A stretch of DNA of 64,000 nucleotides from JASHUC01 sp963849095. Its GTDB lineage: Bacteria; Pseudomonadota; Gammaproteobacteria; Steroidobacterales; Steroidobacteraceae. Below the pieces are notes generated by a model. That model did no database searches. It saw only the letters and a list, made by a program, of their open reading frames with translations, and was not told where the DNA came from. Location: positions 837,714 through 901,713 of the forward strand of contig CAWKGA010000001.1 of assembly GCA_963849095.1 (NCBI GenBank). Direction: 5' to 3'. Of this stretch, positions 9,299-17,513 are shown piece after piece. A program made the translations under genes and the position numbers. Position 1 is the stretch's first letter. Each line of letters opens with the position of its first letter.

Positions 9299-9731
9299 TG
9301 TCCCTCTCCCTTGAGTCGCTACGAGGCGTTCTTATCCGGCTCTTTGATATGCAAGATCCGTACTTGGTGCGAGATGTGCATGACATTCCGCCATTTATGT
9401 GCCGAGCAATAGGTGCTGCGGAGCGTCATGTAAAATCCACGTACGCTCGCCACGGTAAGAGGCCTTCGACTCAACCGACTCCTTCGTTTTGGAGACGATT
9501 CTCCCGCAGTGCCCGTCGAAAAATTTTACACATTGCGATCGCAGGAGTACCTCCAGGTGCATTAAAGCGGAGGGCTCTCGGCAAGAAAATCTCTGATTTT
9601 CAATGCACTGGAGACGACCGCGGCCGGTCGCCTCGCGCAGTGGCCTCTCTTTTGCATAACGTGTTTGTCAGAGGGGTAACGGCGACTGAGCAGCGTTGCC
9701 CTCGGCCAGAAGAACGAACAACGGAGCACAA
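9299..9731. promoter_or_regulatory. Intergenic region between two divergent PEP-CTERM genes
   Basis: 433 bp with no convincing gene; a 145-codon open frame across it has no homology-like features or ribosome site. It holds the sigma-54-type promoter at 9641-9656 for the right-hand gene. On the minus strand at 9350-9365 there is a much weaker sigma-54-like sequence (good TTGCA -12 box, but AG instead of GG at -24), about 50 bp before the left-hand gene. Confidence 0.6.
9641..9656 (+). promoter_or_regulatory. Predicted sigma-54 (RpoN) promoter
   Basis: TGGCCTCTCTTTTGCA has the invariant GG and GC at the strict sigma-54 spacing (TGGC-N8-TTGCA form) and lies 75 bp before the ATG of the PEP-CTERM gene at 9732. 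PEP-CTERM genes are known to be controlled by the PrsK/PrsR system together with RpoN in several Proteobacteria, so a promoter of this class is expected here. A similar site precedes the PEP-CTERM gene at 34819-35544. Confidence 0.7.
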
Positions 9732-10553
9732 ATGATGAACCTGAGTTTCGCAGTTTCCGCGGGGCCGCTCTTGCAGCGCTTCGGTACGACAAAAATCTTG
9801 GCGGCGGGCGCGTTGCTGACCGCGTTGGCAGCGGCGCCGTACGCCAGCGCAAGCAGCATGCAGATTAACTTCGACGGAACCGCGGGCAGCGGGTACGCGA
9901 GCCTCACGCTCACGCCTGATGTCAACTCCAGCTCGAACTATCAGCCTACATATAACGCATTTGATGGTGAGAACAATATTTCGGCCCCCCTTTCCCCGTA
10001 TGATCCTGCGGGTGCTCAGTCCATCACAGGTGCCAGCGGTAGCTTCAACGGCGTAGCAATCACGGGAGTGATGGCACTCGATCAAGGTGCAGCCCCCCCG
10101 GGCGAAATACTTCCGAACAGCTTCAGCTGGATTTATACGACTTCGGGCCCGAATTCGTATGACAATCTCTTCTACGCGGATGGCTCGCCGCTGGTGTGTC
10201 CGCCGACGACGGCCGGCGGCGGCGTCGGATATCCGTTTTCCGGTGGTTTCCTGGATATCTACGGCGTGATGTTCACGCTGGAGAACGGCGACGCCGTTGG
10301 CCTGTGGAGCGACGGGGTCACGGCACCGGGAGCTTTTGGACCGACGTGGCAGGGCGGCCTCACCTACGGGCTCGATGTGTTCACGCCGACGAACCAAGCG
10401 GGTGAATACACGCTTAGTGATTCGCAGTTTGATGGTGTCTCTGCGTCAGCGCCGGAGCCGAGCTCCCTGTGGCTGTTCGGGGCGGGCGTGCTCGGTCTTT
10501 TCGCTTGGCGCCGTTCGGTGGAAACGCGCAAACGGTCGTCTCTGACTGGCTGA
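9732..10553 (+). CDS. PEP-CTERM sorting-signal protein
   Basis: 273 aa from the ATG at 9732 (GGAG at 9723-9726; a second ATG follows at 9735). The N-terminus has a signal peptide with an unusually long n-region, ending near ASA (residue 40). The mature part starts MQINFDGTAGSGYASLTLTPD and is Gly/Ser/Pro-rich with no family I can name. The C-terminus is a PEP-CTERM tail (APEPSSLWLFGAGVLGLFAWRRS). Predicted to be exosortase-processed and surface-exposed, and transcribed from the sigma-54 promoter at 9641. Divergent from another PEP-CTERM gene, but the two proteins do not look alike outside the tail. Confidence 0.87.
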   Translation: MMNLSFAVSAGPLLQRFGTTKILAAGALLTALAAAPYASASSMQINFDGTAGSGYASLTLTPDVNSSSNYQPTYNAFDGENNISAPLSPYDPAGAQSITGASGSFNGVAITGVMALDQGAAPPGEILPNSFSWIYTTSGPNSYDNLFYADGSPLVCPPTTAGGGVGYPFSGGFLDIYGVMFTLENGDAVGLWSDGVTAPGAFGPTWQGGLTYGLDVFTPTNQAGEYTLSDSQFDGVSASAPEPSSLWLFGAGVLGLFAWRRSVETRKRSSLTG

Positions 10554-10751
10554 TCACCACACCGTTGTTTCGGGAAACCGAGACTGGCTGACGTCACGAG
10601 TGAAGTGCCGCCAGCCAGTCTCGTCCCAGAGCCTCCTTGCTTCCTCGCCGTTCGGCCCCTGCGACGGCTCCGCGCGGGCTGCGGCGATCGCAATCAGGAA
10701 CTCGGCTTTCTCGCAACCGCACACAAGACCTTGCCACTACAGCGCACGCAA

Positions 10752-10826
10752 TGGTGGGCGGTACAGGAATCGGACCTGTGACCCCTGCCGTGTGAAAGCA
10801 GTGCTCTACCGCTGAGCTAACCGCCC
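10752..10826 (-). tRNA. tRNA-Val (anticodon CAC)
   Basis: Minus-strand cloverleaf: acceptor GGGCGGT pairs with ACCGCCC, the anticodon stem CTGCT/GGCAG encloses the loop TTCACAC (anticodon CAC), the T-arm is ACAGG-TTCGATT-CCTGT, and CCA is encoded. 75 nt including CCA, intact. Confidence 0.95.
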
Positions 10827-10896
10827 GCCGCGAGTGGACGCGGGAGTCTAAGCATCCGCTCCCGGCGAAGCAATCGCTGCTAGTATTGCCGCCCCC

Positions 10897-12303
10897 ATGC
10901 CCGTAACACGCTTTGCCCCGAGCCCGACGGGGATGTTGCACATTGGAGGGGCGCGCACCGCGCTCTTCAGCTGGCTCTACGCCCGCCACCGGGGCGGCCG
11001 CTTCATCCTGCGCGTGGAGGACACGGATCGCGAGCGCTCCACCGAGGAGGCCGTGGGAGTGATCCTCGACGGCATGCAGTGGCTCGGACTCACGGCTGAC
11101 GAGGGGCCCTATTACCAGACGCAGCGCTTCCCGCGGTATCGCGAGGTGATCGGCGAGATGCTCGGCGCCGGACTCGCGTACCGGTGCTACTGCTCCAAGG
11201 AGGAGCTCGAGCAGATGCGGGCGGAGCAGACCTCGCGGAAGGAGAAGCCGCGCTATGACGGCCGGTGCCGCGACCGCGCCGTGCCGCGGGCCGGAATCGA
11301 GCCGGTGGTTCGCTTCCGCAATCCGCTCGAGGGCGAAGTGGTGGTGGACGACCTGGTCCACGGCCGGGTCGTGTTCCAGAACCGGGAGCTCGACGACCTC
11401 ATCATCGCGCGCTCGGACGGCACGCCGACTTACAATTTCTGTGTCGTCGTGGACGACATGGACATGAAGATCACGCACGTGATCCGCGGTGATGACCACC
11501 TCAACAACACGCCGCGACAGATCAACATGCTGCGCGCGCTCGGGGGCGAGCCCCCGGCCTATGGCCACCTCCCGATGATCCTCGGGGCGGACGGCGCAAA
11601 GCTCTCCAAGCGGCACGGCTCCGTGAGCGTGCTGCAGTACCGGGACGAGGGATACCTCCCGGAGGCCCTTCTCAACTATCTCGCGCGCCTCGGCTGGTCG
11701 CACGGCGATCAGGAGATCTTCATGCTCGATGAGCTCATCGCGGAGTTTGACATCGAGGATGTGAACAAGGCCGCCGCAGCGTTCAATCCCGAGAAGCTGC
11801 TGTGGGTCAACCAGCAGCACATGATGCGCGCACCGCTTGCGCGGCTCGCGGCCATTCTCTCCACCCAGCTCGCCCGGTTGGGCATCGTGTGCAACGACCT
11901 GCCGCTGCTGGAGGGTGTCGTGGCGGTCCAGCGGGAGAGAGCGCGGACCCTGAAGGAGATGGCCGAGAACAGCCGGTATTTCTTCCTGCCCGGGGTGCAG
12001 CTCGAGGAGGGCGCCGCGCGCAAGCATCTCGGCCCGGACGGCGTCGCGGCACTCGCGAAGGTGCACGAGCGCTTGCAGGCCCTTCCGGAATGGTCGTCCG
12101 AGCCGATTCACCGCGCGCTCGCGGAGCTGGCTGCCACGCTCGGCGTGGGGCTCGGAAAGGTTGCGCAGCCGCTGCGGGTCGCGCTCTCCGGCGGGACGGT
12201 GTCTCCTCCCATCGACGCGACGGCCGCGCTGATCGGCCGCGAGCGGGTGCTCGATCGCATCGATCGAGCGATCGAGTGGGCGGGTCGCGGGAGCAATCCA
12301 TGA
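10897..12303 (+). CDS. gltX: Glutamyl-tRNA synthetase
   Basis: 468 aa, full length for the bacterial class I enzyme. HIGH motif at residues 8-18 (PSPTGMLHIGGARTALF) and KMSKS-type motif at about residue 240 (KLSKRHGSVSV). Cysteines at YRCYCSKEELEQMR (about 98-103) belong to the zinc-associated insert of many GluRS. It charges tRNA-Glu with glutamate and is essential unless a second copy exists. The stop codon overlaps the start of the downstream acetyltransferase (ATGA), so the two are translationally coupled. Confidence 0.96.
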   Translation: MPVTRFAPSPTGMLHIGGARTALFSWLYARHRGGRFILRVEDTDRERSTEEAVGVILDGMQWLGLTADEGPYYQTQRFPRYREVIGEMLGAGLAYRCYCSKEELEQMRAEQTSRKEKPRYDGRCRDRAVPRAGIEPVVRFRNPLEGEVVVDDLVHGRVVFQNRELDDLIIARSDGTPTYNFCVVVDDMDMKITHVIRGDDHLNNTPRQINMLRALGGEPPAYGHLPMILGADGAKLSKRHGSVSVLQYRDEGYLPEALLNYLARLGWSHGDQEIFMLDELIAEFDIEDVNKAAAAFNPEKLLWVNQQHMMRAPLARLAAILSTQLARLGIVCNDLPLLEGVVAVQRERARTLKEMAENSRYFFLPGVQLEEGAARKHLGPDGVAALAKVHERLQALPEWSSEPIHRALAELAATLGVGLGKVAQPLRVALSGGTVSPPIDATAALIGRERVLDRIDRAIEWAGRGSNP

Positions 12304-12842
12304 AATTCACCGGATCCAAGATCTCGATCGGGCCGCTCGCCGCGCCCGACTGCCTGCCCCTGTTCCGCTGGCTCAACGACACCGAGGCAGCCCGGCTCGA
12401 CCTGGCGTACCGCCCGATCGACTGGGCTTCCCACAAGGCCTGGTTCGACACCATCGGGCGGGACGTCTCCAAGGTCCTGTTCGCCATCCGCAAGATCGGC
12501 GATACGGGCCTCGTCGGCTGTGTGACCATCGCCCAGATCCAGAGCGTGCACCGCTCGGCGGAGCTCGGCGTGCGCATCGGCGAGGAGAAGGACCGCGGCC
12601 AGGGCTACGGCAGCGAGGCGCTCGGGCTCGCCCTGAATTTCTGCTGGCGCCACCTCAATCTGCAACGTGTCTGGCTGCACACGTTCAAACACAACGCGCG
12701 GGCGATACGCACCTATGCCGGCGCCGGATTCAAGAGAGAGGGCGTCCTGCGGCGGGCGGCCTACATCGACGGACAATGGGTCGACGTGGTGGTGATGGCG
12801 AAGCTGCGACCACCGAGCAAAGAGCTCGCCGCGTTGCTATGA
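12300..12842 (+). CDS. GNAT-family N-acetyltransferase (RimJ/RimL type)
   Basis: 180 aa from the ATG at 12300, which overlaps the gltX stop by 4 nt. Layout of a GNAT_3 (RimJ/RimL-like) acetyltransferase: ISIGPLAAPDCLPLFRWLND at the start, the acetyl-CoA loop RGQGYGSEALGLAL at about residues 100-112, then VWLHTFKHNARAIRTYAGAGFKREGVLRRAAYIDGQWVDVVVMAKL, the classic C-terminal half. It could acetylate a protein N-terminus, an amino sugar or an amine; nothing here decides. Amino-sugar acetyltransferases of polysaccharide pathways look similar. Confidence 0.9.
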   Translation: MKFTGSKISIGPLAAPDCLPLFRWLNDTEAARLDLAYRPIDWASHKAWFDTIGRDVSKVLFAIRKIGDTGLVGCVTIAQIQSVHRSAELGVRIGEEKDRGQGYGSEALGLALNFCWRHLNLQRVWLHTFKHNARAIRTYAGAGFKREGVLRRAAYIDGQWVDVVVMAKLRPPSKELAALL

Positions 12843-12866
12843 TCGCTTGCCGGTAGTTGAGGCAGT

Positions 12867-12942
<76 letters not shown>

Positions 12943-13026
12943 GGGAAGTCAACAAGTCAAGAAGAGCCGCTCAGCCGCTTACGGACTCAAGGTACAGCCA
13001 TAGGTACAGGCGCCGGCTCTGAGCGC

Positions 13027-13227
13027 ATGTTCGAAGCGCCGATACTCGCCGCGCTCGAGCAGTGGGTCGAGCACGGCCGAGCACCGACTCGGATCCTCGC
13101 CTCGCGCATCCGGGGCGGTCGCATCGATCGAACCCGCCCCTTGTGCCCGTATCCCGAGGTGGCTGTCTACAAGGGCTCGGGAAGCACGGACCAGGCCAGG
13201 AGCTTCGTCTGCCGGCGCCAAAGATGA
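13027..13227 (+). pseudogene. Tannase/feruloyl esterase, C-terminal remnant
   Basis: 66 codons starting MFEAPILAALEQWVEHGRAPTRI and running through RTRPLCPYPEVAVYKGSGSTDQARSFVC to a stop. This is the characteristic last segment of tannase/feruloyl-esterase-family proteins, with the RTRPLCPYP..A.Y.G.GS pattern and its two Cys. The rest of the roughly 500-aa enzyme is missing: upstream is integrase-arm sequence and the tRNA. It is a leftover of a larger island or of the original chromosome, and cannot be active. Confidence 0.7.
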
Positions 13228-13276
13228 GGATGGGGAGGCCGTGGCGGGCATCGTCCCTCTCGGGCCGGAGGAGGTG

Positions 13277-13567
13277 CTACGCGACTCGCCTTATGCTGGC
13301 GGCAAGGATCGACGCCCCGCGCGACCGGATGCGCTCGTACATTGCATCCGGGGCCAAATCGATCCCGCCTGGCCATGTGAGAGCACCGTGATCCAGGAAC
13401 ACCTGCGAGAATACCTGCTGGTCACAAAGTGGGTCGAGCCCATCTCCTAGCGGTCCCTGGGAGAGTCGAGGAGCCAGATCTGCAATGCCGGTCGTACCAT
13501 CGGCAAAGTGAACCTCGATCTTGTATTCCGGCAATACCTTGAACCGAACGATGGACCAGACGGCCAT
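13277..13567 (-). CDS. DUF2442 protein (putative antitoxin-like partner)
   Basis: 96 aa from the ATG at 13567 (MAVWSIVRFKVLPEYKIEV), chosen because it gives the DUF2442 N-terminus and leaves 5 bp after the DUF4160 stop. It has the family pattern V.F.DGT.G..DL...L. It is coded directly after DUF4160, the standard arrangement of this gene pair. DUF2442/DUF4160 pairs are widespread in accessory DNA and are treated as a candidate toxin-antitoxin module, but a mechanism is not established to my knowledge. The protein is longer than the shortest family members, with a C-terminal stretch (APDAMYERIRSRGASILAASIR). Confidence 0.82.
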   Translation of the reverse strand: MAVWSIVRFKVLPEYKIEVHFADGTTGIADLAPRLSQGPLGDGLDPLCDQQVFSQVFLDHGALTWPGGIDLAPDAMYERIRSRGASILAASIRRVA

Positions 13568-13572
13568 TGCAA

Positions 13573-13833
13573 TTACTCCAGCGGTTGAACGGGGACAGTC
13601 GGTGCGGGGACTTGGCACCGTTCCCAGTTCTTCGTCAGCTCATCCTTATGCAGCGACGCCCATTCGACCACCATCGCGTGCGCGCGTCGAGGAAGCGACC
13701 CATTGATGACATCGAGGGTTGCGATGTTGTACTGCGCTTCGTGTTCGCCATAAATGGCGTGAAAGTGCGGCGGTGGATGGTCATCCCAGTACATGCGAAT
13801 CACAATCCCAAAGAACTCGCTGATCGTCGGCAT
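13573..13833 (-). CDS. DUF4160 protein (putative toxin-like partner)
   Basis: 86 aa, the normal size. The hallmark is FFGIVIRMYWDDHPPPHFHAIYGEHEAQYNI: the DHPPPHFH motif is near-invariant in DUF4160. The rest (DVINGSLPRRAHAMVVEWASLHKDELTKNWE) matches as well. First gene of the DUF4160-DUF2442 pair, inside the short region bracketed by tRNA-Ala 3'-end repeats, where these are the only intact genes. No catalytic activity can be assigned. Confidence 0.88.
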   Translation of the reverse strand: MPTISEFFGIVIRMYWDDHPPPHFHAIYGEHEAQYNIATLDVINGSLPRRAHAMVVEWASLHKDELTKNWERCQVPAPTVPVQPLE

Positions 13834-14055
13834 GCGCTATTTTAGAGGGTCCGCTTCGCTGGGGGCCAGCGCCACGAAATGAGGGTGAAGCAGCGGCTAT
13901 CGCGCCCCTCGGCAAGGTATTTGGGTACCACGTTTGTACCACTCGGCTGAAATAGGACGCAGTGCGGTGAAGGGCAAAGAACTCTTAAAGCCTTATACAA
14001 TCATGGACGTAGGCTACAGGCGGCGCCATCGGATTTCATGGGGCTTCCGGTCAAT

Positions 14056-14105
14056 CTTGCATGGCATGCAAGAGGTCGGCGGTTCGATCCCACCTGGCTC
14101 CACCA
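14056..14105 (+). repeat. Attachment-site repeat, tRNA-Ala 3'-end copy
   Basis: 50-bp copy of the tRNA-Ala 3' half (from the anticodon stem to CCA) with one G-to-A change in the T-stem. The 5' half of the tRNA is absent, so this is the displaced end left by an integrated element, not a tRNA gene. Confidence 0.85.
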
Positions 14106-14137
14106 ATGGAATGACGCGCGCTCGTGGCACCCGGCAC

Positions 14138-14590
14138 TCAGTTCGCAATGTAATAGTAGAAGTGAACTTGGCGCTGATCCGCCGATTCCTTCGCCGTGAC
14201 GACGAAGGTGGTGTTGTTGAGCCAATCGTAGGCGCCGCGGGCGCTCGCGTCGATGTAGGCGATGGCGCGGTAGTAGCCGTCGGGACGGCGGTAGCCCACA
14301 TGCTCCATGTAGATCCACTCGCCGTTCTCGGCCTTGAGGATGAAGTGGGCGTCCACGTCGCGGATGCGGTCGGAGCGCACCGTGTCGTACTGCCCGCCGC
14401 TATTCGGATACACCGTGGCACGCAGCCGCTCGCCGCGAACCTCCCCACTCACGATGTCCTGATAGCGGATCTCGCCTTTGGGCGTGCGGGAGAGCTGGGG
14501 CGGGTCGTACTGGGCCTGAAGCTGGAAGGCGTACTCGAGCCTCACCTCGCCCGGAGCCTTGTCGGTCTGGGGAACGACGAAGTCGCGCAT
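14138..14590 (-). CDS. DUF3237 family protein
   Basis: 150 aa from the ATG at 14590 (MRDFVVPQTDKAPGEVRLEYAFQLQAQY). DUF3237 pattern: G.I..G.V.GERLRA.V.P.SGGQYDTVRSD followed by ARYILKAENGE-type and GYYRAIAYIDA-type segments. No signal peptide, so probably cytoplasmic. DUF3237 members are beta-barrel proteins found with aromatic-compound and secondary-metabolism genes; the reaction is unknown. It follows a Tat-exported DUF3237 paralogue by 17 bp on the same strand, forming a two-gene operon that faces away from a dioxygenase gene. Confidence 0.82.
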   Translation of the reverse strand: MRDFVVPQTDKAPGEVRLEYAFQLQAQYDPPQLSRTPKGEIRYQDIVSGEVRGERLRATVYPNSGGQYDTVRSDRIRDVDAHFILKAENGEWIYMEHVGYRRPDGYYRAIAYIDASARGAYDWLNNTTFVVTAKESADQRQVHFYYYIAN

Positions 14591-14607
14591 TTTTCCGCCC
14601 TCGCCCC

Positions 14608-15246
14608 TCAGAGCACTTCGTAATAGGTGAAGAGGGTGCGGTCGGGATGCTCGCGACGCTCGCAATTTGCCACGAACACCGTCCGATTCATCCAGTCGTG
14701 CGCTCCTGTCGGAGCCGTGAAGACCGGGGTGGCGCGAAAGCGCAGCCAGCCCGGCGTACGCGGGTCGAGAACGGGCTCGAGCGGATGACCGGGCTCGGGC
14801 GGAGCCCGGAAGCGGCGGAACGTACCCCGATTGTGAATGAAGATCAGCTCACCGTCGGACGCCTGGAACAGGTAGTAAGTGCCGAAAGTGGTCTTGAAAT
14901 AATCCGCGCCGCTATGGGGCAGGACGCGGCCTTGCAGCCTCGGGCCCCAGACCTCTCCGCCGGCGACGGAGGTATAGCCGCGGGGAGTGGGGGAGGGGAT
15001 CATGATGCGATCGGCGAAGAACACCGCGGCTGAGAATGCCCAGCGCAAGCCGACCCGAGGAATGTCCGCTTCGGGCCCTGCGTAGAATGCCGCAACCGGT
15101 GTGCTGGCCGGCGCGGCCTCCGCGCGGGCCCCCGCCGCGGCGAAAGCGCACCAGGTCGCTCCTACCCCTGCTGCCGCGCTCAGGAACGTCCGCCGATCCA
15201 TGGAACGATCGTCGGCCAGGTCGCCGCTTTTGGACTCGATGGACAT
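14608..15246 (-). CDS. Tat-exported DUF3237 family protein
   Basis: 212 aa from the ATG at 15246; GGGGGA lies 5 nt upstream on the minus strand. A Tat signal is clear: MDRRTFLSAAAGVGATWCAFAAAGARA, starting about residue 20. The mature protein is DUF3237 (VAGGEVWGPRLQGRVLPHSGADYFKTTFGTYYLFQASDGELIFIHNRGTF). Its Tat motif MDRRTFLS is nearly the same as the MDRRAFMG of the divergent carotenoid-oxygenase-like protein, so both should be in the periplasm, probably folded with a cofactor. First gene of the DUF3237 pair. Confidence 0.85.
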   Translation of the reverse strand: MSIESKSGDLADDRSMDRRTFLSAAAGVGATWCAFAAAGARAEAAPASTPVAAFYAGPEADIPRVGLRWAFSAAVFFADRIMIPSPTPRGYTSVAGGEVWGPRLQGRVLPHSGADYFKTTFGTYYLFQASDGELIFIHNRGTFRRFRAPPEPGHPLEPVLDPRTPGWLRFRATPVFTAPTGAHDWMNRTVFVANCERREHPDRTLFTYYEVL

Positions 15247-15477
15247 CTTTATCCCCCGTCTTTCTGCGGGACTTCGAGATATCTTAGTGAGCCGCCGGAG
15301 GAGTGTAAAATCAGCCCGCACGCTACGGCGCGGTGCGGAGTTGTCGCAGATGCGGTTCGGCCAGTTGGGACTGCGCTTGACAACCGTCGCCACGCTGATC
15401 TAAAGCTTGGGTGCAGCGCGCGGCGAGCATGCGGTCTTGCCGCCGAAAACCAACTCGAACCGCTGGGAGTAGCCGCA

Positions 15478-17061
15478 ATGGATCGACGGGCGTTCATGGG
15501 ATCAGTCACGGCCGCAAGCGCGGGATTGGCAGCCGGCGGGAGCGCGGTGCCCGAGGCGGGGCGAGCGGCGCAGAGCGCGCCCGGCGGTCTCGAGACGCGG
15601 TTTCCAGGGGAGGTGCTCTTCCCCACGGATCGCCGCGATTTCGGGGGTGGCGGGAGCGAAAGGGGGGGCGTCAACCGCTCGGAGAACGAGCTGTTCGATT
15701 GTGAGGTCGAGGGCGATCTGCCGCTCGATCTGGACGGCGCCTTCTACCGGGTCGGCACGGATCCGCAGTATCCCAAGCCCGACCGATATGCGAACGACAT
15801 TGGGTTCGACGGCGAGGGCCACGTCGGCGTGTTTCGCATCCACAACGGACATGTCGACTACCGGACCCGCTATGCCCGCACCCAGCGATGGAAGGCTCAG
15901 CACGCGGCGCGCCGCTCTCTGTTCGGCATGTACCGCAATCCCTTGACGGACGATCCGAGCGTGAAAGGCTTGAGTCGCGGCACGGCGAACACCCAGCAGT
16001 CCTTCCATCACGGCAAGCTCCTGGTGCACAAGGAGGACAGCCCGCCGGTGACGATGCATCCGCTCACCCTCGAGACCACGGACGACTACTACACCTATGG
16101 CGGAAAGTTTCAGTCCCTCACCCATACGGCCCATCCGAAGATCGATCCGGTGACGGGCGAGTTGGTGGCGTTCGGGTACGAGGCGCGGGGGCTGGGCTCG
16201 GATGACGTGTACGTGTTCTCGTGCGATCGCGGCGGCCACATCAACTGGGAAGCGTGGATCAAAGTGCCGTACGTGAGCATGATCCACGACTTCGCCGTCA
16301 CACAGAAGCACATCGCGTTCTTCCTCTGTCCGCTCGCGACCAACCTGCCGCAGATTCGCGCGGGCAAGGTGCATTTCGCCTGGGACTCGACGCTTCCGAG
16401 CTACATGGGGATCATGCGGCGGGGCGGAGACGGACGGGATCTGCGCTGGTTCACCGGCAAGCAGCTGATGTGCACGCACGTGATGGGCGCGTGGTCGGAG
16501 GGCGAGACGGTCTATGTCGACATGGATGGCGGGGAAGGCAACCAGTTCCCGTTCTTCCCGAACCTGCACGAGGCCTTCGATCCGAAGAAGGCGGCCGGGT
16601 ACGTGCGCCGCTTCAAGGTCGACTTCGGGAGCCGGCGCAGCGGCACCTACGAGGTGCGCACGCTGTATCCGGAAATCTCCGGCGTGCTCTCTCGCCAGGA
16701 CGATCGCTATCACACCCTGCCGTACCGCTACGGGTTCCTCAACGTCATCGCGGCGCAGGGGAGCGGGTGGGCGATGTTCGATCAGCTGCAGATGCGGGCT
16801 CAGGTGTTCTCCTTGGGCCCGGACGTGAGGCTACAGGAGATGTCGTTCGTGCCGCGCCGTCCCGGAGCGCCCGAAGGCGACGGCTATCTGATCGGGATCG
16901 CCAACCATCAGAAGGAGAATGGCCGCTCCGACCTCATTCTGGTCGATACCCAGCACTTGGCGCTCGGGCCGGTGGCGCGGGTGAAGATGCCCTACCGGGT
17001 CATGGATCAGGTGCACGGCCTCTGGGTCTCCGGGGATCAGCTCTCGCAGATCCAGACCTGA
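15478..17061 (+). CDS. Tat-exported carotenoid oxygenase family dioxygenase
   Basis: 527 aa. N-terminal Tat signal (MDRRAFMGSVTAASAGLAAGG). The body is a carotenoid-cleavage/lignostilbene-dioxygenase beta-propeller. The iron-ligand histidines can be placed in THTAHPKIDPVTGEL (about residue 220), MIHDFAVTQKHIAFF (about 275), MCTHVMGAWSEG (about 335) and MDQVHGLWVS near the C-terminus. Family members split a C=C bond of carotenoids or phenolic stilbenes with O2 and non-heme Fe(II). An exported bacterial member is more likely to act on an aromatic or lignin-derived substrate than on membrane carotenoids; that is inference. It is divergent from two DUF3237 genes (232 bp apart) and may be co-regulated with them. 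Confidence 0.9.
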   Translation: MDRRAFMGSVTAASAGLAAGGSAVPEAGRAAQSAPGGLETRFPGEVLFPTDRRDFGGGGSERGGVNRSENELFDCEVEGDLPLDLDGAFYRVGTDPQYPKPDRYANDIGFDGEGHVGVFRIHNGHVDYRTRYARTQRWKAQHAARRSLFGMYRNPLTDDPSVKGLSRGTANTQQSFHHGKLLVHKEDSPPVTMHPLTLETTDDYYTYGGKFQSLTHTAHPKIDPVTGELVAFGYEARGLGSDDVYVFSCDRGGHINWEAWIKVPYVSMIHDFAVTQKHIAFFLCPLATNLPQIRAGKVHFAWDSTLPSYMGIMRRGGDGRDLRWFTGKQLMCTHVMGAWSEGETVYVDMDGGEGNQFPFFPNLHEAFDPKKAAGYVRRFKVDFGSRRSGTYEVRTLYPEISGVLSRQDDRYHTLPYRYGFLNVIAAQGSGWAMFDQLQMRAQVFSLGPDVRLQEMSFVPRRPGAPEGDGYLIGIANHQKENGRSDLILVDTQHLALGPVARVKMPYRVMDQVHGLWVSGDQLSQIQT

Positions 17062-17197
17062 CGGCTTCGGCGGAAGGTCGACCCCGTCGCACACGGCGGC
17101 GAATTCCTGCGAAATCAGTCACTCAATCGCGCAATCGCGCCGCGCGATGTTAAGTTGCGCTTGGCAAGAACCAGCGCATCTGAGAAGACTGGTCGAC

Positions 17198-17383
17198 ATG
17201 GAACATGCCCTGCCCCCCGAACTGCCGCTCCCATTGATCGAGCGCCTGCGCGCGGAAGGCGTCGCCACGCTCGAGGCGTGGCTCGCCCTCGGACGGCGTC
17301 GTCTGAAGATCTTCGGCGTGACGCGCGCCGCGGTCGCGCAAATCGACGCGCTCGCGAAACGGGCGTTGAGCACCAAGCGGTGA
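17198..17383 (+). CDS. Small hypothetical protein
   Basis: 61 aa from the ATG at 17198; an in-frame ATG at 17147 would add 17 residues. Sequence of the type LPLIERLRAEGVATLEAWLALGRRRLKIFGVTRAAVAQIDALAKRAL. The spacing of hydrophobic residues and the GxT/GVT turn resemble a short helical HhH- or RNA-polymerase-alpha-CTD-like fold, but this is only an impression. It sits between the dioxygenase gene and a strong hairpin at 17400-17423. Function unknown. Confidence 0.45.
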   Translation: MEHALPPELPLPLIERLRAEGVATLEAWLALGRRRLKIFGVTRAAVAQIDALAKRALSTKR

Positions 17384-17399
17384 GTCGCACGTAAGCAAT

Positions 17400-17423
17400 C
17401 CCGGGGCGATCCGTCGCCCCGGG
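17400..17423. terminator. Strong GC hairpin between convergent genes
   Basis: CCCGGGGCGA-TCCG-TCGCCCCGGG, a perfect 10-bp stem with a 4-nt loop, between the small plus-strand gene and the minus-strand SYLF gene. It lacks a clear T-run on either side, so it may be a bidirectional, less efficient terminator. Confidence 0.55.
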
Positions 17424-17513
17424 GTCTCGCATCGGCTTCGAGTGAGTGGCCCGCCCGCTCCTTGCGCGCGCCCGCTCACGGATGCCGTTCCGTCGGCACC
17501 AACGCGAGGCTGA

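Noticed and set aside
9298..9735. 145-codon plus-strand open frame between the PEP-CTERM genes
   Set aside because: No ribosome site or family-like sequence, and the sigma-54 promoter lies within it.
14056..14105. Second tRNA-Ala gene
   Set aside because: Only the 3' half is present; the D-arm and 5' acceptor strand are missing.
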